NCBI GenBank assembly: GCA_033964015.1
Contig: CM066921.1
Coordinates: 28,749,355 to 28,813,354, forward strand
Direction of reading: 5' to 3'
DNA: 64,000 nucleotides
DNA from: Scolanthus callimorphus
Lineage: Eukaryota > Cnidaria > Anthozoa > Actiniaria > Edwardsiidae
The position numbers and the translations under genes were made by a program. The notes under the pieces were generated by a model that saw nothing but the letters and a program-made list of their open reading frames with translations, made no database searches and was not told where the DNA came from. Each line of letters starts with the position of its first letter. Position 1 is the stretch's first letter. Below are positions 21,769-33,200 of this stretch, piece by piece.

Positions 21769-23726
21769 TAGTCTAGGAGCCGCTACCGGAAAAAAATCGC
21801 GTCGTAGCACCCAACGCGCAGACCCAGGAAAATGACATAGAAAGACAGGTACATACCTAAGGTTCAATTTGATCCGTATCGCACAGATTGGCTTGTGGGA
21901 CAAGACCCCGATATTTGACATTTTGTTCCCCTGCTGCTCACATGTCCTTTGCAAAACATTGCGAACTTATGGTTACTGAGAACCTTCGCGCACGTTGTTC
22001 GGAAAAAAAATCATACACGTCCTTAGTTTAATCAAAATATGACAACCTATATATCGTTGGAAAGCTTATAGAATTGACTAGCGGGCTATGGCAAAAATAA
22101 ATCACTTATCGATACCTGTAATTTTTCTTAAAGCATTGATTAAATATTTTGGTGTGCTATTTTCACGAGCTAACGCTGTCGAACTGCTGGACCATGACTC
22201 CCAAGTAACATATTGTTTTAATCCTTAAAGGTGTTCCTCAAAAACAGTGTCTGCGATTTTTTAAATTTTGTTTACTTCAAAAGTTATGATTTTTTTAATT
22301 TTAGAGCGTGAAAATTCTACAAAATTTGACCTTCCAAATTTAAAAGTTCGATAACTTTTGAACAAAGCAAAATTTTAAAAAACGCAGACACGGTTTTTGA
22401 GAAACACCTTTAAGGGTTGAAACAATGTGTTACTTGGGAGTCGAGGTCGAGCAGTTCGACAGCGTTAGCTCTTGAAAATCTCACATTCGAATTTTTAGTA
22501 AAACCTTTAAAAATTTCTAATTATGAAAAAATATTTCTTTTTGCCATAGTTCGCTAGTCCATTCTATAAGCTTTCCAACGATATATAGGTTGATATGTTT
22601 TGGTCAAACTAAGGACGTGTATGATTTTTTTTTCGAACACGTGCGCGAAGGTACTCAGTAACCTTATACGCCTCTAAAACCCCTCATTCAAGCATCAAAT
22701 GTAGCCAAAACTTTGTATCATTGTAAGAAATCACACACTTTAAATTCCTAGCGTTAAATCTGCCCTTAATATCCACTCTAACGTCAGAAATAGAAACTAG
22801 AAGTTGGCAGCCATATTAGTTCTTTGTTATTCAAATGTGTTGTGCCTCCTCTCCTGAAGACATAGATATAGGCTGTAGCGCTACAAGTACAGCGTGCCTA
22901 AATGTGTGCGTTGGCAAAAAATATCCCTCCAATGCATTGAACACTTATGTGGACAATTTACTGCTGTCGTATGTTTTCTGTGATCTCTGCTGACATAAAC
23001 AAAAAATTATAGGTTTATTAGAAAATAGCAAAAACATTTTTCTTTATTCAAAATTACCTAGTTAAATGATTCAAATAAAGTCGGTGAAGAGATACCAGAC
23101 CATTAAAACTATATACATTAGGCCGGAAAAGCTGTACAGTCTATGTCATTCTTGACTTTCCAGAATTCAGGAACTCATGAATAACAAAGGAAACTCATGA
23201 ATAACAAAAGGTTCAAAACGGCCGCCGTCAGAGACATCCCTTTAACCTTCATTTTTACAGTACGTACGGAAATTACGGCATAAGTTACGGCATCTAACCA
23301 TTTGAAACGCATTTATTTCTACACGTATGCAGAGTTTGATGTGTTTCTTGATGAAATTTTTAATTTTACAGGCTCTAAATTGGTTTAGAATTTTACAAAG
23401 AACATGCGAGCATCTTCTAACAAAAGTTTCCGAAATCGTTTAAGCTGTTCGTCGACCTTTCATTTTATATATTTTTCTCAGTTCAACTGCCGTTGACAGG
23501 TCCGTTTATCAGGATCCAGCTTGGCAAAACACCTCGTTCGCGGATTTTCATATTTTAGTCTATATTTCTGAAATCGGAATGTTGTCCCATGGGCTCATTT
23601 GTAACACCCGGCCTAAATTAAACCTTATACATAAACCTATCATCCTATGCTACTTTCCCGGGTCTGCGCGATGGGTGCTATGAAAACCACTTTCTAGGCC
23701 TCTTTTCAAGATCTGCTCCTAGACTA
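21769..23726. mobile_element. 2-kb non-autonomous element with 70-base inverted termini, Harbinger-like
   Basis: The left terminus TAGTCTAGGAGC..TAGCACCCAACGCGCAGACCC and the right terminus GGGTCTGCGCGATGGGTGCT..GCTCCTAGACTA are inverse over about 70 bases. TTA flanks both ends (21766-21768 and 23727-23729), matching the TWA target preference of PIF/Harbinger. No transposase ORF is present. A complete second foldback (21971-22663) lies inside. The remaining interior (22670-23640) has no visible gene. Confidence 0.82.
21971..22663. mobile_element. Nested 693-base foldback element
   Basis: Nearly the whole element folds on itself: GGTTACTGAGAACCTTCGCG at the left is inverse to CGCGAAGGTACTCAGTAACC at the right, and the pairing continues to the centre near 22315. 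Shared internal blocks include CTATATATCGTTGGAAAGCTT and GTGTTTCTCAAAAAC-like sequence. TTAT occurs directly outside each end (21967-21970 and 22664-22667), a likely target duplication. It is non-coding and sits inside the Harbinger-like element. Confidence 0.82.
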
Positions 23727-23916
23727 TTAGTAGTACATTGACATTTTTCATGACACATTTCGTAGTCTTCTACTAAAAATCCTTGCATAACTACCTGCTG
23801 ATCTCAGCTCACGATGTGCAAAGGGTTGTTTGTAAAAACGGAATGCTCCTAGGTCCAGCCAGAGAATTTTGGCAGTTCTGGGAAGCAAAAACGAGATTTT
23901 GTTCTCATTTCATATA

Positions 23917-24361
23917 CAGTAAGAACCCGCGTATAAGAACCTGGGTTTTAAGAACTTGTTAGGCTAAAATTTTCATTTAAGCCCCCTCCACATTAAAACC
24001 TATTAAGGCTAAAATGTTTAGTTAGGTTCTTATCAGTGGAGTTGCTGTAGAAGGAGCATAGGTATAGAAACTGCTGAATTACAGTAAGATCATCATCTGA
24101 TTACATTAAAACAAATAGACATAAATTTATTTTTTCTTTAACAAGCTTAAGTACTTCCTGGTGTGTTGAATGTCTGTTGTGTTTACCATTCAAAGAATTC
24201 CACAACTTTATTTGTAACATATTTAAATGAAATTCATATGAAAATTAAAGAACCTATTTTATGAACCTTGGTAGCCTAAATTTGCTTTAAGTACTATTTA
24301 TAGAAGAACCTGTATAGGCTAAATTAAAAAATTCCAGGTTCTTATACGCGGGTTTTTACTA
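23917..24361. mobile_element. Mariner-like MITE, TA target
   Basis: Terminal repeats CAGTAAGAACCCGCGTATAA at the left and the inverse of TAGTAAAAACCCGCGTATAA at the right extend about 30 bases. They are flanked by TA at both ends (23915-23916 and 24362-24363). The 445-base interior repeats AGAACCT and TTAGGCTAAAAT phrases and has no ORF. TA duplication fits Tc1/mariner. Confidence 0.78.
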
Positions 24362-24363
24362 TA

Positions 24364-25060
24364 AAGGGAAGATTTTCAGAGGAGGTGGAAATTTTTTATG
24401 CTAAATTGCAATATTCTTTAAAATTCTTTAATGGGACACTTGGGGATAAAAAAAAATCGTTCTGATTGGGTAATTGGAGAGCAGCACATGTAGACACCTC
24501 GAAGCATTCCGAGCAAACCCGCGTGACATATCCACACCTTGCAAGATATGATTTCGGTTAGAAATGGTACCTGAAATACAACACTCGGAGGAGATCAAGG
24601 CGTGAGCTATATACTTATAAAGTTTACAATATTTTATAAAAGATTAACAAATTTTACTGTAAGAATATCTGAGTGGCATTTGTGAAGAGATTAAAGGAAA
24701 AGGCATTGAGTGACTAACATTCAGTAATTAAAGCTTATTCAAGAAACCTATATTCGTCAATTGTTTGAGGTATCAGGGAGCAATCTTGTTATAGCGAAAT
24801 CTACGTAGCAATATGACCATTAGTTATCATTAAACAGGAAAAACAAGTCAAACTTGACTTGTTAGTGAGTAGCCTACCAGGACCAAGATCAACTCACCTT
24901 TTCTTTAGAGGTTTGGATATTTCGTTTTTAATGAAACAGAAAATTTTAAGTGTAGAAGTGATCGAAAGTGAGACAGAACAACTCGGAATCTACATGTTAT
25001 TACGATGAATTCAGCCTAAATGTTTACAAAATATTAGGCACGAGCCAACGTTCTTAAAAT
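24364..25060. other. Intergenic, nothing recognised
   Basis: AT-rich, with a TATCCACACCTTGCAAGATA stretch and no convincing ORF or repeat. Confidence 0.4.
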
Positions 25061-25065
25061 CCTTT

Positions 25066-25360
25066 TAGAAAATAACATCTATGTTGTATTGTGAATGTGC
25101 GCATTCTGATTGGTTGAAAAGCGTGTTTGTAAGAGACCTGAGAAAAACGATTGTCACGCAACGCTGTCGCGCGTGTGTATGTTATTTTCTAAAAGCAAAA
25201 TAACATACACTCGGAGAATGTTGGTCGAACTGATAAAACTTGAAAGACACTCGCCCTGCGGCTCGTGTCTTTCAAGTTTTGATCAGTTCTCCCAACATCC
25301 CCCTCGTGTTTGTAAGAAAGCAGAGAGCACGCGGAAAGTACTTTTATTGCCTAATTTAAA
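25066..25360 (+). mobile_element. MITE family G, copy 1
   Basis: Contains GTTGTATTGTGAATGTGCGC, CATTCTGATTGGTTGAAAAGC, TTGTCACGCAACGCTGTCGCG, TTGAAAGACAC/GTGTCTTTCAA arms and AGCACGCGGAAAGTACTTTT. Similar copies at 34286-34605 (inverted) and 55464-55700 show it is a mobile repeat. The ORF at 25110-25379 across it is a by-product. Confidence 0.75.
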
Positions 25361-26140
25361 TAGAAAGAGTGTGTTATAATAAAACAGGAAAAGCAAGGAA
25401 AGATAACCCTTTTGGAAATTACATAATAACAGTAGTGCGGTCCTCCGGAATTTATTATTGAGCTTTTTCGCGTAAATATTTTTCAAGCGAGCTTTATTAT
25501 AACATTCGGTAAATTTAGTATAGAACTATGCTAATTGTCTAGACGACGAAATGAAATGACTTTTATTTGACTTGTCTAATGTACCTGGCGCTGGGTTTAC
25601 TTTTAGCAGTCCGTTCATTAGTTTTCTTTAATGAGAATTTAATTACTCGCGGAATATAAATATTATAATTACTATAAACTCAAATATAATAGATCGATCT
25701 CCAAAAGTAGGAGATGGAATATCCATGAACTGTACTTACTTTATACAAGTGTCTTTTGTTATCAGGTTTTGAACTCAATTTTCAATTAAAACACTTCAAA
25801 ACCTGTCATTGAAATCAAGGCTATTGATATTAATACCAAAAGTACTTTCCCTTCCTATTTCTCTTCAATTATTAAAGAGCTTGAAGTTAATTGAAACATG
25901 AGTTTTGTTTCTAGCGCCGTTTTTTGTAATATGTCAAACGTGTGAAGTTTTCTGGGTTGATATAAAAAGAATATAAACAGCTTAAACTATAGATATAAGC
26001 GTTGGAGCATTTGATTCATCTGTTGGAGGCTGGTTAAGTTAAAGGATTGCCCTGTATATGCCTAAGAGATTGCTTAATCTAGTTGGTCAATTAACTCTCA
26101 AACCCAAATATATATTTGCACACAGCAGAGCAATAACATG
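25361..26140. other. Intergenic, nothing recognised
   Basis: AT-rich region with no coding or repeat structure that I can support. Confidence 0.4.
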
Positions 26141-26147
26141 AAGTCGT

Positions 26148-26510
26148 TATCACACTACGACCGCTTTTGAGTTATTTCGCAGAATGGAATACTATTGCCA
26201 TTTTCGTTATTCTGCGAACTCTACGCCAGCAAACAAACCGCGGTTTGGCTTCCGTCAATCAAACGAGTGAACAGCTCTGGGTGATTTCACGCAGGTTTTG
26301 AGAGTCTTTTTTAACTAATATGGACTAGCCAGGCTTCGAAACCAAATTTTCCACTATAAAATACAAACGAAACTGAGAAAAAAATCCATGCGCCTGACTA
26401 AAAAGGTTTGATTGACGGAAGCCAAAACGCAGTTTGGTGTTCGGAAATATAAAGTGTGAACTCACAGAGTAATGAAAGTGGTTGTAAGGTGGAAACAAGC
26501 CGTTAGTAGG
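26148..26510. mobile_element. Foldback element upstream of the glutamate receptor gene
   Basis: Arms AAACCGCGGTTTGGCTTCCG-TCAATCAAAC (about 26232) and GGTTTGATTGACGGAAGCC-AAAACGCAGTTTGG (26405-26438) are inverse. Outer blocks TTCGTTATTCTGCGAACTC and GTGAACTCACAGAGTAATGAA also pair. It lies about 700 bases 5' of the receptor start codon, so it could fall in the promoter region. Confidence 0.65.
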
Positions 26511-27211
26511 TTGTTATGTTTGTAATTGCCGATTTTTTATTACGGGCAGGTATTGCGGTTTGAATTAACATTAGATGACGGATCAGCTCGTTGGTATTAA
26601 CTCGCAACTCTAGCAAAACGCGGCCACGATGACAGGTTTTCATTTTCGTTAGATTCTAATTGTTTTCATAGCATTTCCTTGTGTTCTGCTTTTCGTGCTT
26701 GGTTCTTTTTTATAAATTGAAATGGTTTTTGGCGTATACAAGGCATTTAGTATGTCGTTTACTTCCATTACATTTCCATTTAACTTGACGTTATTTGCAT
26801 TGAAACTTGCGATCCCGTACAATGTAGCTTGTCTCTCAACGCTCTCAATGCAATTCTCGAAAAAATAGCAGAGCATGTTATCTCTGGCAAAGCTGTAGAA
26901 ATGTCTCAGCCCAATTCATCAAACCAGGTGTTCAGGAAATTACTGTTTAAGTATGTACTTATTTAAACTCGCTTTTATCACGCTTCGTTTTATCAAAGGA
27001 TGAAATGTCACTAACGTAACCATGGATTGACAGCAACATTATCTAGCTTAAAAAATCGTCAATGAATGGTATGAGTTCTCATAGATATCTCAATAGCTGA
27101 TATTCCATCTGCAGTTTTCTTTTTCTTCAGCAGAGGTGGCGGCAACCTGAGGATACACCATTGTTCTTCAAGGACCTGGACGTTTTGGGGCAGGTTCTAA
27201 TTCCTTAGAAG
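26511..27211. promoter_or_regulatory. Presumed promoter and 5' UTR of the receptor gene
   Basis: No TATA box or other core element is convincing. The position directly upstream of the signal-peptide exon is the only reason for this label. A minus-strand ORF at 26649-26876 has no recognisable domain. Confidence 0.3.
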
Positions 27212-30200
27212 ATGGTTTCAAGAGATCTTTCATTTGGTTTCTTGTTGCTGTTCCTCATTGTAGTCCAAAGAGAGACGTCTAGTCAAAATAGTACTTACAA
27301 CGGGTCTCTTAACAAAGACGACAACCAAGACCTATGGCGAGACAACATAACATTTCCTGAAATTCGTCTAGGCATTATAGTGGAACAGTCCAGAACAAGT
27401 GATTATAATTCTGCTTTAAAGATTTTCAAAAACTCTGCAATGGAAATTTTCCAAACAGTTCCAGTGGTACTTAACCAGACCATCTTCAACACGCCTTATG
27501 AGACACTTAGAGCTGTGTGCGACACATTTGCGGATTCTTCAGTTCATGGCTTGGTGTTTGTGTGTGAGGATCCTTGCGCAGGGGTATCCACGTTCGTGAA
27601 ACTGGGAAGAAACCTTGGTTGGTCAGGAATACGTGTTTACAGGTCCACAGAGGAGGCTGTCATATTTCGACATGTAAGTGAACATAAACGCTGCATCAGA
27701 TAAACTATAACTGCTGCTTCTTGTTTGCCTTATTATTTTTTATATTTTACTTTAATATTAGAATTAACGGTAACAGTTGTGGGGCATATCTTTTACAGAT
27801 ACTATCAATGAAAGAAAGTTAGGTATTTCTGTTGTAACAGGGGGAAAGCAGTTTTATAGGAATGTTCGGAAAGCAAAATTATCGATATTTGGCGAATTAA
27901 TTTTTTCCGTTCATCATGTCCAATTGTAACCATTCTTTGGCAGCTTATTTTAAAGGGAAATTTAGCGCCTTTTCCTTGTTACTTGACTAAAGGACAATTA
28001 TCCGAAATGTACGCACCAGTTGCAGTTGTCCCCGATCACCAGCGCAAGAACCTCTCGAATTGGCAACAAGCAACAAAAGCTAGCAAAGTTCCCGGGGAGA
28101 AGGAGTACTTGGTGAATTATGTGGAAAATCATTTGATCAAGTGCTATTTAGACCCTCTAGGCTTATATGCTTATTTGTAAAGCTTGTAGATTACACTTCG
28201 TTTAACAAGCAATCGTGTGAAGTTATTAATTTGACTTTTCATACACGTATTTCAATTAACGTTGCTCCATAAAACGTAAAACTATGAATCATGCATCATA
28301 ATGAAGACGCTATTTCTCGTATTTTCTATACGAATTTGGCTAACCAAACTACTCTAAAACACTCAGTGACATTTTGTTTATTACTTTGAGGTATAATTTG
28401 ACATTAATTGCTGCGATTTAGGTACGAATTATCAGTTCCAACTATGAAGCATGGTTCATGATACATGGTTTTAGAAGCAACGTCAGTTGATCGAAGCAGG
28501 TGTATATCTGATTCAAATAGAAGATAGATATTCACACCAGTAAAACTCAGTGCGATAAATGCCAAAATAACTTCTCATATATAACTTACAAAGCCTTATA
28601 TACGAGTTAAGAAAAATAATAAAAGACGAATATTGGTATGAGCACTTGGACATCTAGGAGTGTTGTCGTTTTAATTTCCGAACCAACAAAAATCTAAAAG
28701 TAAATAATAATCAACTGCTTTGAAAGAATTAAATGTAATAAAAATACGGCAAATTAAAGCCAGAAAATTTATTTTTCGCTCAGCAGGAGCTAATCGTGTG
28801 TTGAAAGTCTGACTTTCAATGCAGAGACCTGCAACGTGTAACGTTTTGCTAATAAACGTGTATGAAATTGTAGAAACGTTTCTACTTAAGTTGCGCTGTT
28901 GGAGTTCACGGGTTCATTATGAACCGTATTGCAAAGCTATTAAAAATTAATGATGTAAACTATTGTAATCACTTTATTTTTAATGGAATTCATTGGCGAC
29001 AAGTATTCTTTAAAAAAGTGAAACAGCCAAACGTAGTTTGTGTCAACGCTTGCAAATCAAATAGCAGTGCTTGCATTCAATATTATTAAGTTTCTGATTT
29101 CATATATATTTCCCACCAAAATTCCCGCCACTTTTGGTGCGCGCCTACGCGCGAGACAAGAATCCCGCAACAAATTTGTTGCTAAGCTACAGTTTTGAAG
29201 ATTACAGAGTCTTCTCTCCATCCTTTTCGGTTAGAAATTCGAAAAGGTACAGCTAATATTCTGCATGACTGACGCAAAAGTACTCGACTGTGCGAAATGT
29301 TTTCGATCAAAAACGAGACACAAAAAATGATCCCTGTAAGAGTTTTTCTTCGGATTTGCTGTTTGCACTATAGCACTCTCGCGGCTGTGGCCCAGGATCG
29401 GATCGTGGCTTGGGTCGAGGAAAGTTTCTTTCTATTCGAGTCGAGAGGAAGACAGGCCCAGATTGTTGGTTGAACTTTGATTGTTGGTGTGCTGTGCTTG
29501 CTTAGTCTTTCGAATGAGACAATAAGCTGAGGTCCTGCCTGCCCCCTTTTACCCCTGTTCAAGGTGGACACTGAATAACCCATTGTACTATTCGTAAGAC
29601 TAGGAGGGGGGGGGGGGGGGGAGGGGGGAGGGGGGATTGTCTCTCGGTGCAATGGCCTGGCGCTTGGTGACACTACATATACTGTAGAATAGCAATTTGC
29701 GCCATCGTATGCAGCCTGTAAGTCCTTAACTTTAACCTTTGTATAACGGTCGTGTACTTTTAACTGTTTTGAGTTTTACTCGAGATGAGGAGAACACCCT
29801 TTCTTTTCTTTACTAATAATACACATGAAAAAATAGATGGATTCTGATTGGCTGAGAGCAATGCAGTTTTTGGTGCAAAAATGGTTAACAAAATGCACAT
29901 TTTTTTTGGAAATGCTAAAATAGTTTGATAACATAGAGCTATATTATACAAACTTTGTTTTTTGTTCATGCTCAAATTCTGTTAGGTTTTGGTCCACATT
30001 TCAATCAAGGACACATGCGTGCGGCTTGTTCAGTTTGTAAGCAGATTTGTGAGTGACTCCGGCTTGTTCAGTTTGTAAGCAGATTTGTGAATGACTCCTT
30101 ATAATTTTTTCATGTGTATTATTAAAAGGTAATCGTTCAATTTGGAATTTATTTACACTCGTGGGTTTTCAAAAAGCTCAAATTGCACTCGCCTGCGGCT

Positions 30201-33200
30201 CGTGCAATTTTGATACGTTTTAAAAACCCCACTCGTGCAAATAAATTCCAAATTGAACTCGAAGTCGTATGATTTCCTATACTTATTGACTATTACACTT
30301 TTTTTCATGGGTAAATGGAAACCGCTTTAACACTTCGTGTTTTTTTTTTTTTCATGACCAGGCAGGGAAGCCATCCTTCTTCCTCGATCTAACCCCACCG
30401 CCTCACAATCAGAACGAGGCATTGCTCTCCTTACTCGTCAAGTTTCAGTGGGATACGATCTGTGTAATTCACGACGAAAACCCAAGGAACCTGCACTTAG
30501 TGGATCACCTTCAAGAAAGGATGTCTCAAGAAGGTTTTACAATCCGAGCCAAAATCTCTACAACTAAAACCAACGAAGACCAATTAGTAGTAGATCTAAA
30601 GAGTATCTCGAGGACTGCGAGAGTTTTTGTTTTATACTGCGAGTACAGCAGGGCGATATCTGTACTTGAGCACGCAAGCAGGCTGCAGTTAACCGACAAA
30701 GAGCATGCGTGGATTGTGGGAGAGATGATAGTGCAGAAAGAAACGTCAGATATACCAGGTAGGTTTGAGCGCTTTTCGAATCTGTAGCCCATGAAGTCTG
30801 GTGACGGTATTTTGCCATCTAGACCCCAAGTCTATAAATATTTATACCACAACGTGACGCTTCTCGAATTCTGATTGGCTCTCAAAAGCATTTAATATTG
30901 GACGCGCCATCATCAGCGAGCGCGCTAAAGAACCAATGGATGAATGCGCATTGACCTGTTTGGTCGTGCGCGCGCTGTTTCTGTTTTCATCCACAACCAC
31001 TTTGATCACTTCATTCCGTGGTATATAAAAGTTTATATCACGGAAAATCAGAGGACATTTGTGCAATGGCCTGAATGGGATTCAAACCCACGTCCTCCGG
31101 TTTCATGTCCTGATGTGATGACCACTACACTTCCAGAGCAACCAACGCTGGCAACACAGCCAAATAGTAGTTTATGTGATCCGTGACTTTTTCTGGGCTT
31201 TTCTCTTCTCGATGGATGAGACTGGAAGCTATAAACTAACACAAACCCGAAATCAAGGATAATTGTTGTCACACATAAAACTTTAAAGAATTCAGCGCGC
31301 GCGACTCACAGGTCGGAATTTCTGCACCCATTCATGGGAGAAACTGAATTTCCCATGGACAAACACACGAATGCCACGGAACACTTCCCGTTCTTGTGCC
31401 GTGTGAAATTCAGCTTTTTACCATGAATGAATTTCTGCAGAAATTCCATGTGGCTCATCCGGATCCGGGGTCCGGATCGTCGCATCCAAGCAGACCACTC
31501 TGAACATACCAGAGCGGGTGTTTTGATCGATTCCGGTCCGTTAAAAAATAATGATTTGCGGGGTCACATTTTTAGTGATGTAAACAACATCCAAATAACT
31601 GATGGATAGCCACAATACTAGTCTAGGTTTGTTAAATAGCCCATTAACTACAAAGCGATCATGATTGTAGGCTTCATGGCCCTTTTACAGAGCGGATGGA
31701 AACGGATCACAACAATGAGTTTTTGACAATCGGCAGTGTTGTAGATGAAACTTATCTGCATTGCTTATTAAGCTAATATCAAGTCATACAAGTGATTTGG
31801 AATGATTACATACAAATTCAGAGCAGTATTTAAGAATTTATTCAAATAGCCGTGACAAAGCCCCTTTAAATTCTCTTTCTTTAGCTAGCTTTCCCGTCGG
31901 TCTGATTGGAATCGAGTACCACCGAGAGAAGGACTCAAGGACTGACGATATCGTGGACGGGATGACGGCACTGACTTATGGAATACGTCACGTGATCGAG
32001 GAGGGACTGAATGATACACCGCAAGTGAATTGTGAGGACAATGCTGAGGGCGGCTATAATTTTACCCGCCAACTTTACAAGTAAGATTTCAAGCACATGC
32101 ATATGAGAGCAGTCCTAACCAGGAATTTCGGTAATGGTTCAGTGAATTTTAGGGGCAAACTGGGTTGAGACGCACCCCGAAATTTCTGCAGAAACCCATC
32201 TACGGGAAAGGCTGAAATTCCCAAGGCACACGCATAGGAGGTGTTCGGAATTCACATAGATAGCCATGGGAAATCCGAACACTTCACATTCTTCTAATAT
32301 TCCGCTCTTCCCATGGATGGGTTTCTACAGAAATTCCCTGTGACGAGCAAGCAACTTTTAAGGTTGTCCCTTCGCTCCGGTTGGGACAACCCGATTAGAA
32401 CGGACTAGTCCATGCTTCCTAAGTCCACCATTTGGACTTTTTGCCTAAGCGGGAGAGACCTAAATGGAAAGGTCCGTCCCAATCGGACGGGCAGCCCAAT
32501 CGGGAAAGTGGGAACCGTTATGCTAATGTCAAACCAAATGTAATTTCCAGGTTCTTGAGATGACTTGGTGACCACCCCACTGTCCGCTAGCCCTACTGTA
32601 TGTTCTTTCGTTTCCCTCTAGTGTTTCCAAGAACAAAAGACTGACTATTGTCCCCTATTGTCTTGAAAAAGTAGGGGGCTTGGGGTATCCTTCTATTGTG
32701 TCTTGAAAAAAAACAAGGGGTTGGGGTATCCTTCTATTCTGTCTTGAGGAAATAGGGGGCTGGGGGTATCCTTCTATTGTCTCCAAATACAATAGGTTGC
32801 CAAATATGGACATGGTTCTTCATCTGTGACGCCATGGCTCCGCGGCTCCTCATCTGTGACGTCATAGCTCCTCGCCGGGCTTCTCATCTTTGACGTCATG
32901 GCTGCTCGGCTCTGCAACGGGCTCCGCAAAAAAGGGCTTATTCGGACCCTGCTATACTACTCACCCGACTGCAATCCAGCAACGTTTGAAACACATTGCC
33001 TTTTTCATTTCAGAGCCATCAAAAGTATAAGTTTCCAAGGTCGCACCGGACTGGTATCCTTCACAAAAACCGGCGAACGCAACGGGGCTCGTTATATGTT
33101 CCTCAACCTGCGCCAAATCGGGAACAAGATGCTGTGGGAGCGTGTAGGTTATGTAGAGAACGGGAAGATCAGCTTACAGCAGATAGTATGGCCAGGCGGC

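Larger units (their letters stand above)
27674..30361. other. Receptor intron 1 (2.7 kb)
   Basis: Starts GTAAGT after CAT and ends in a T-rich tract and CCAG. It holds a G run (29606-29621), a foldback element (29812-30124) and a palindrome (30130-30260). The ORF at 27983-28180 has no domain and no splice support. Nothing else is recognisable between 27700 and 29600. Confidence 0.6.

Noticed and set aside
27983..28180. Possible extra exon in receptor intron 1
   Set aside because: No receptor similarity; exon 1 and exon 2 already join in phase 0 and match the amino-terminal domain continuously.
31060..31140. Functional tRNA-Val gene
   Set aside because: A and B boxes are present but the anticodon stem does not pair and extra sequence follows; better explained as a SINE.
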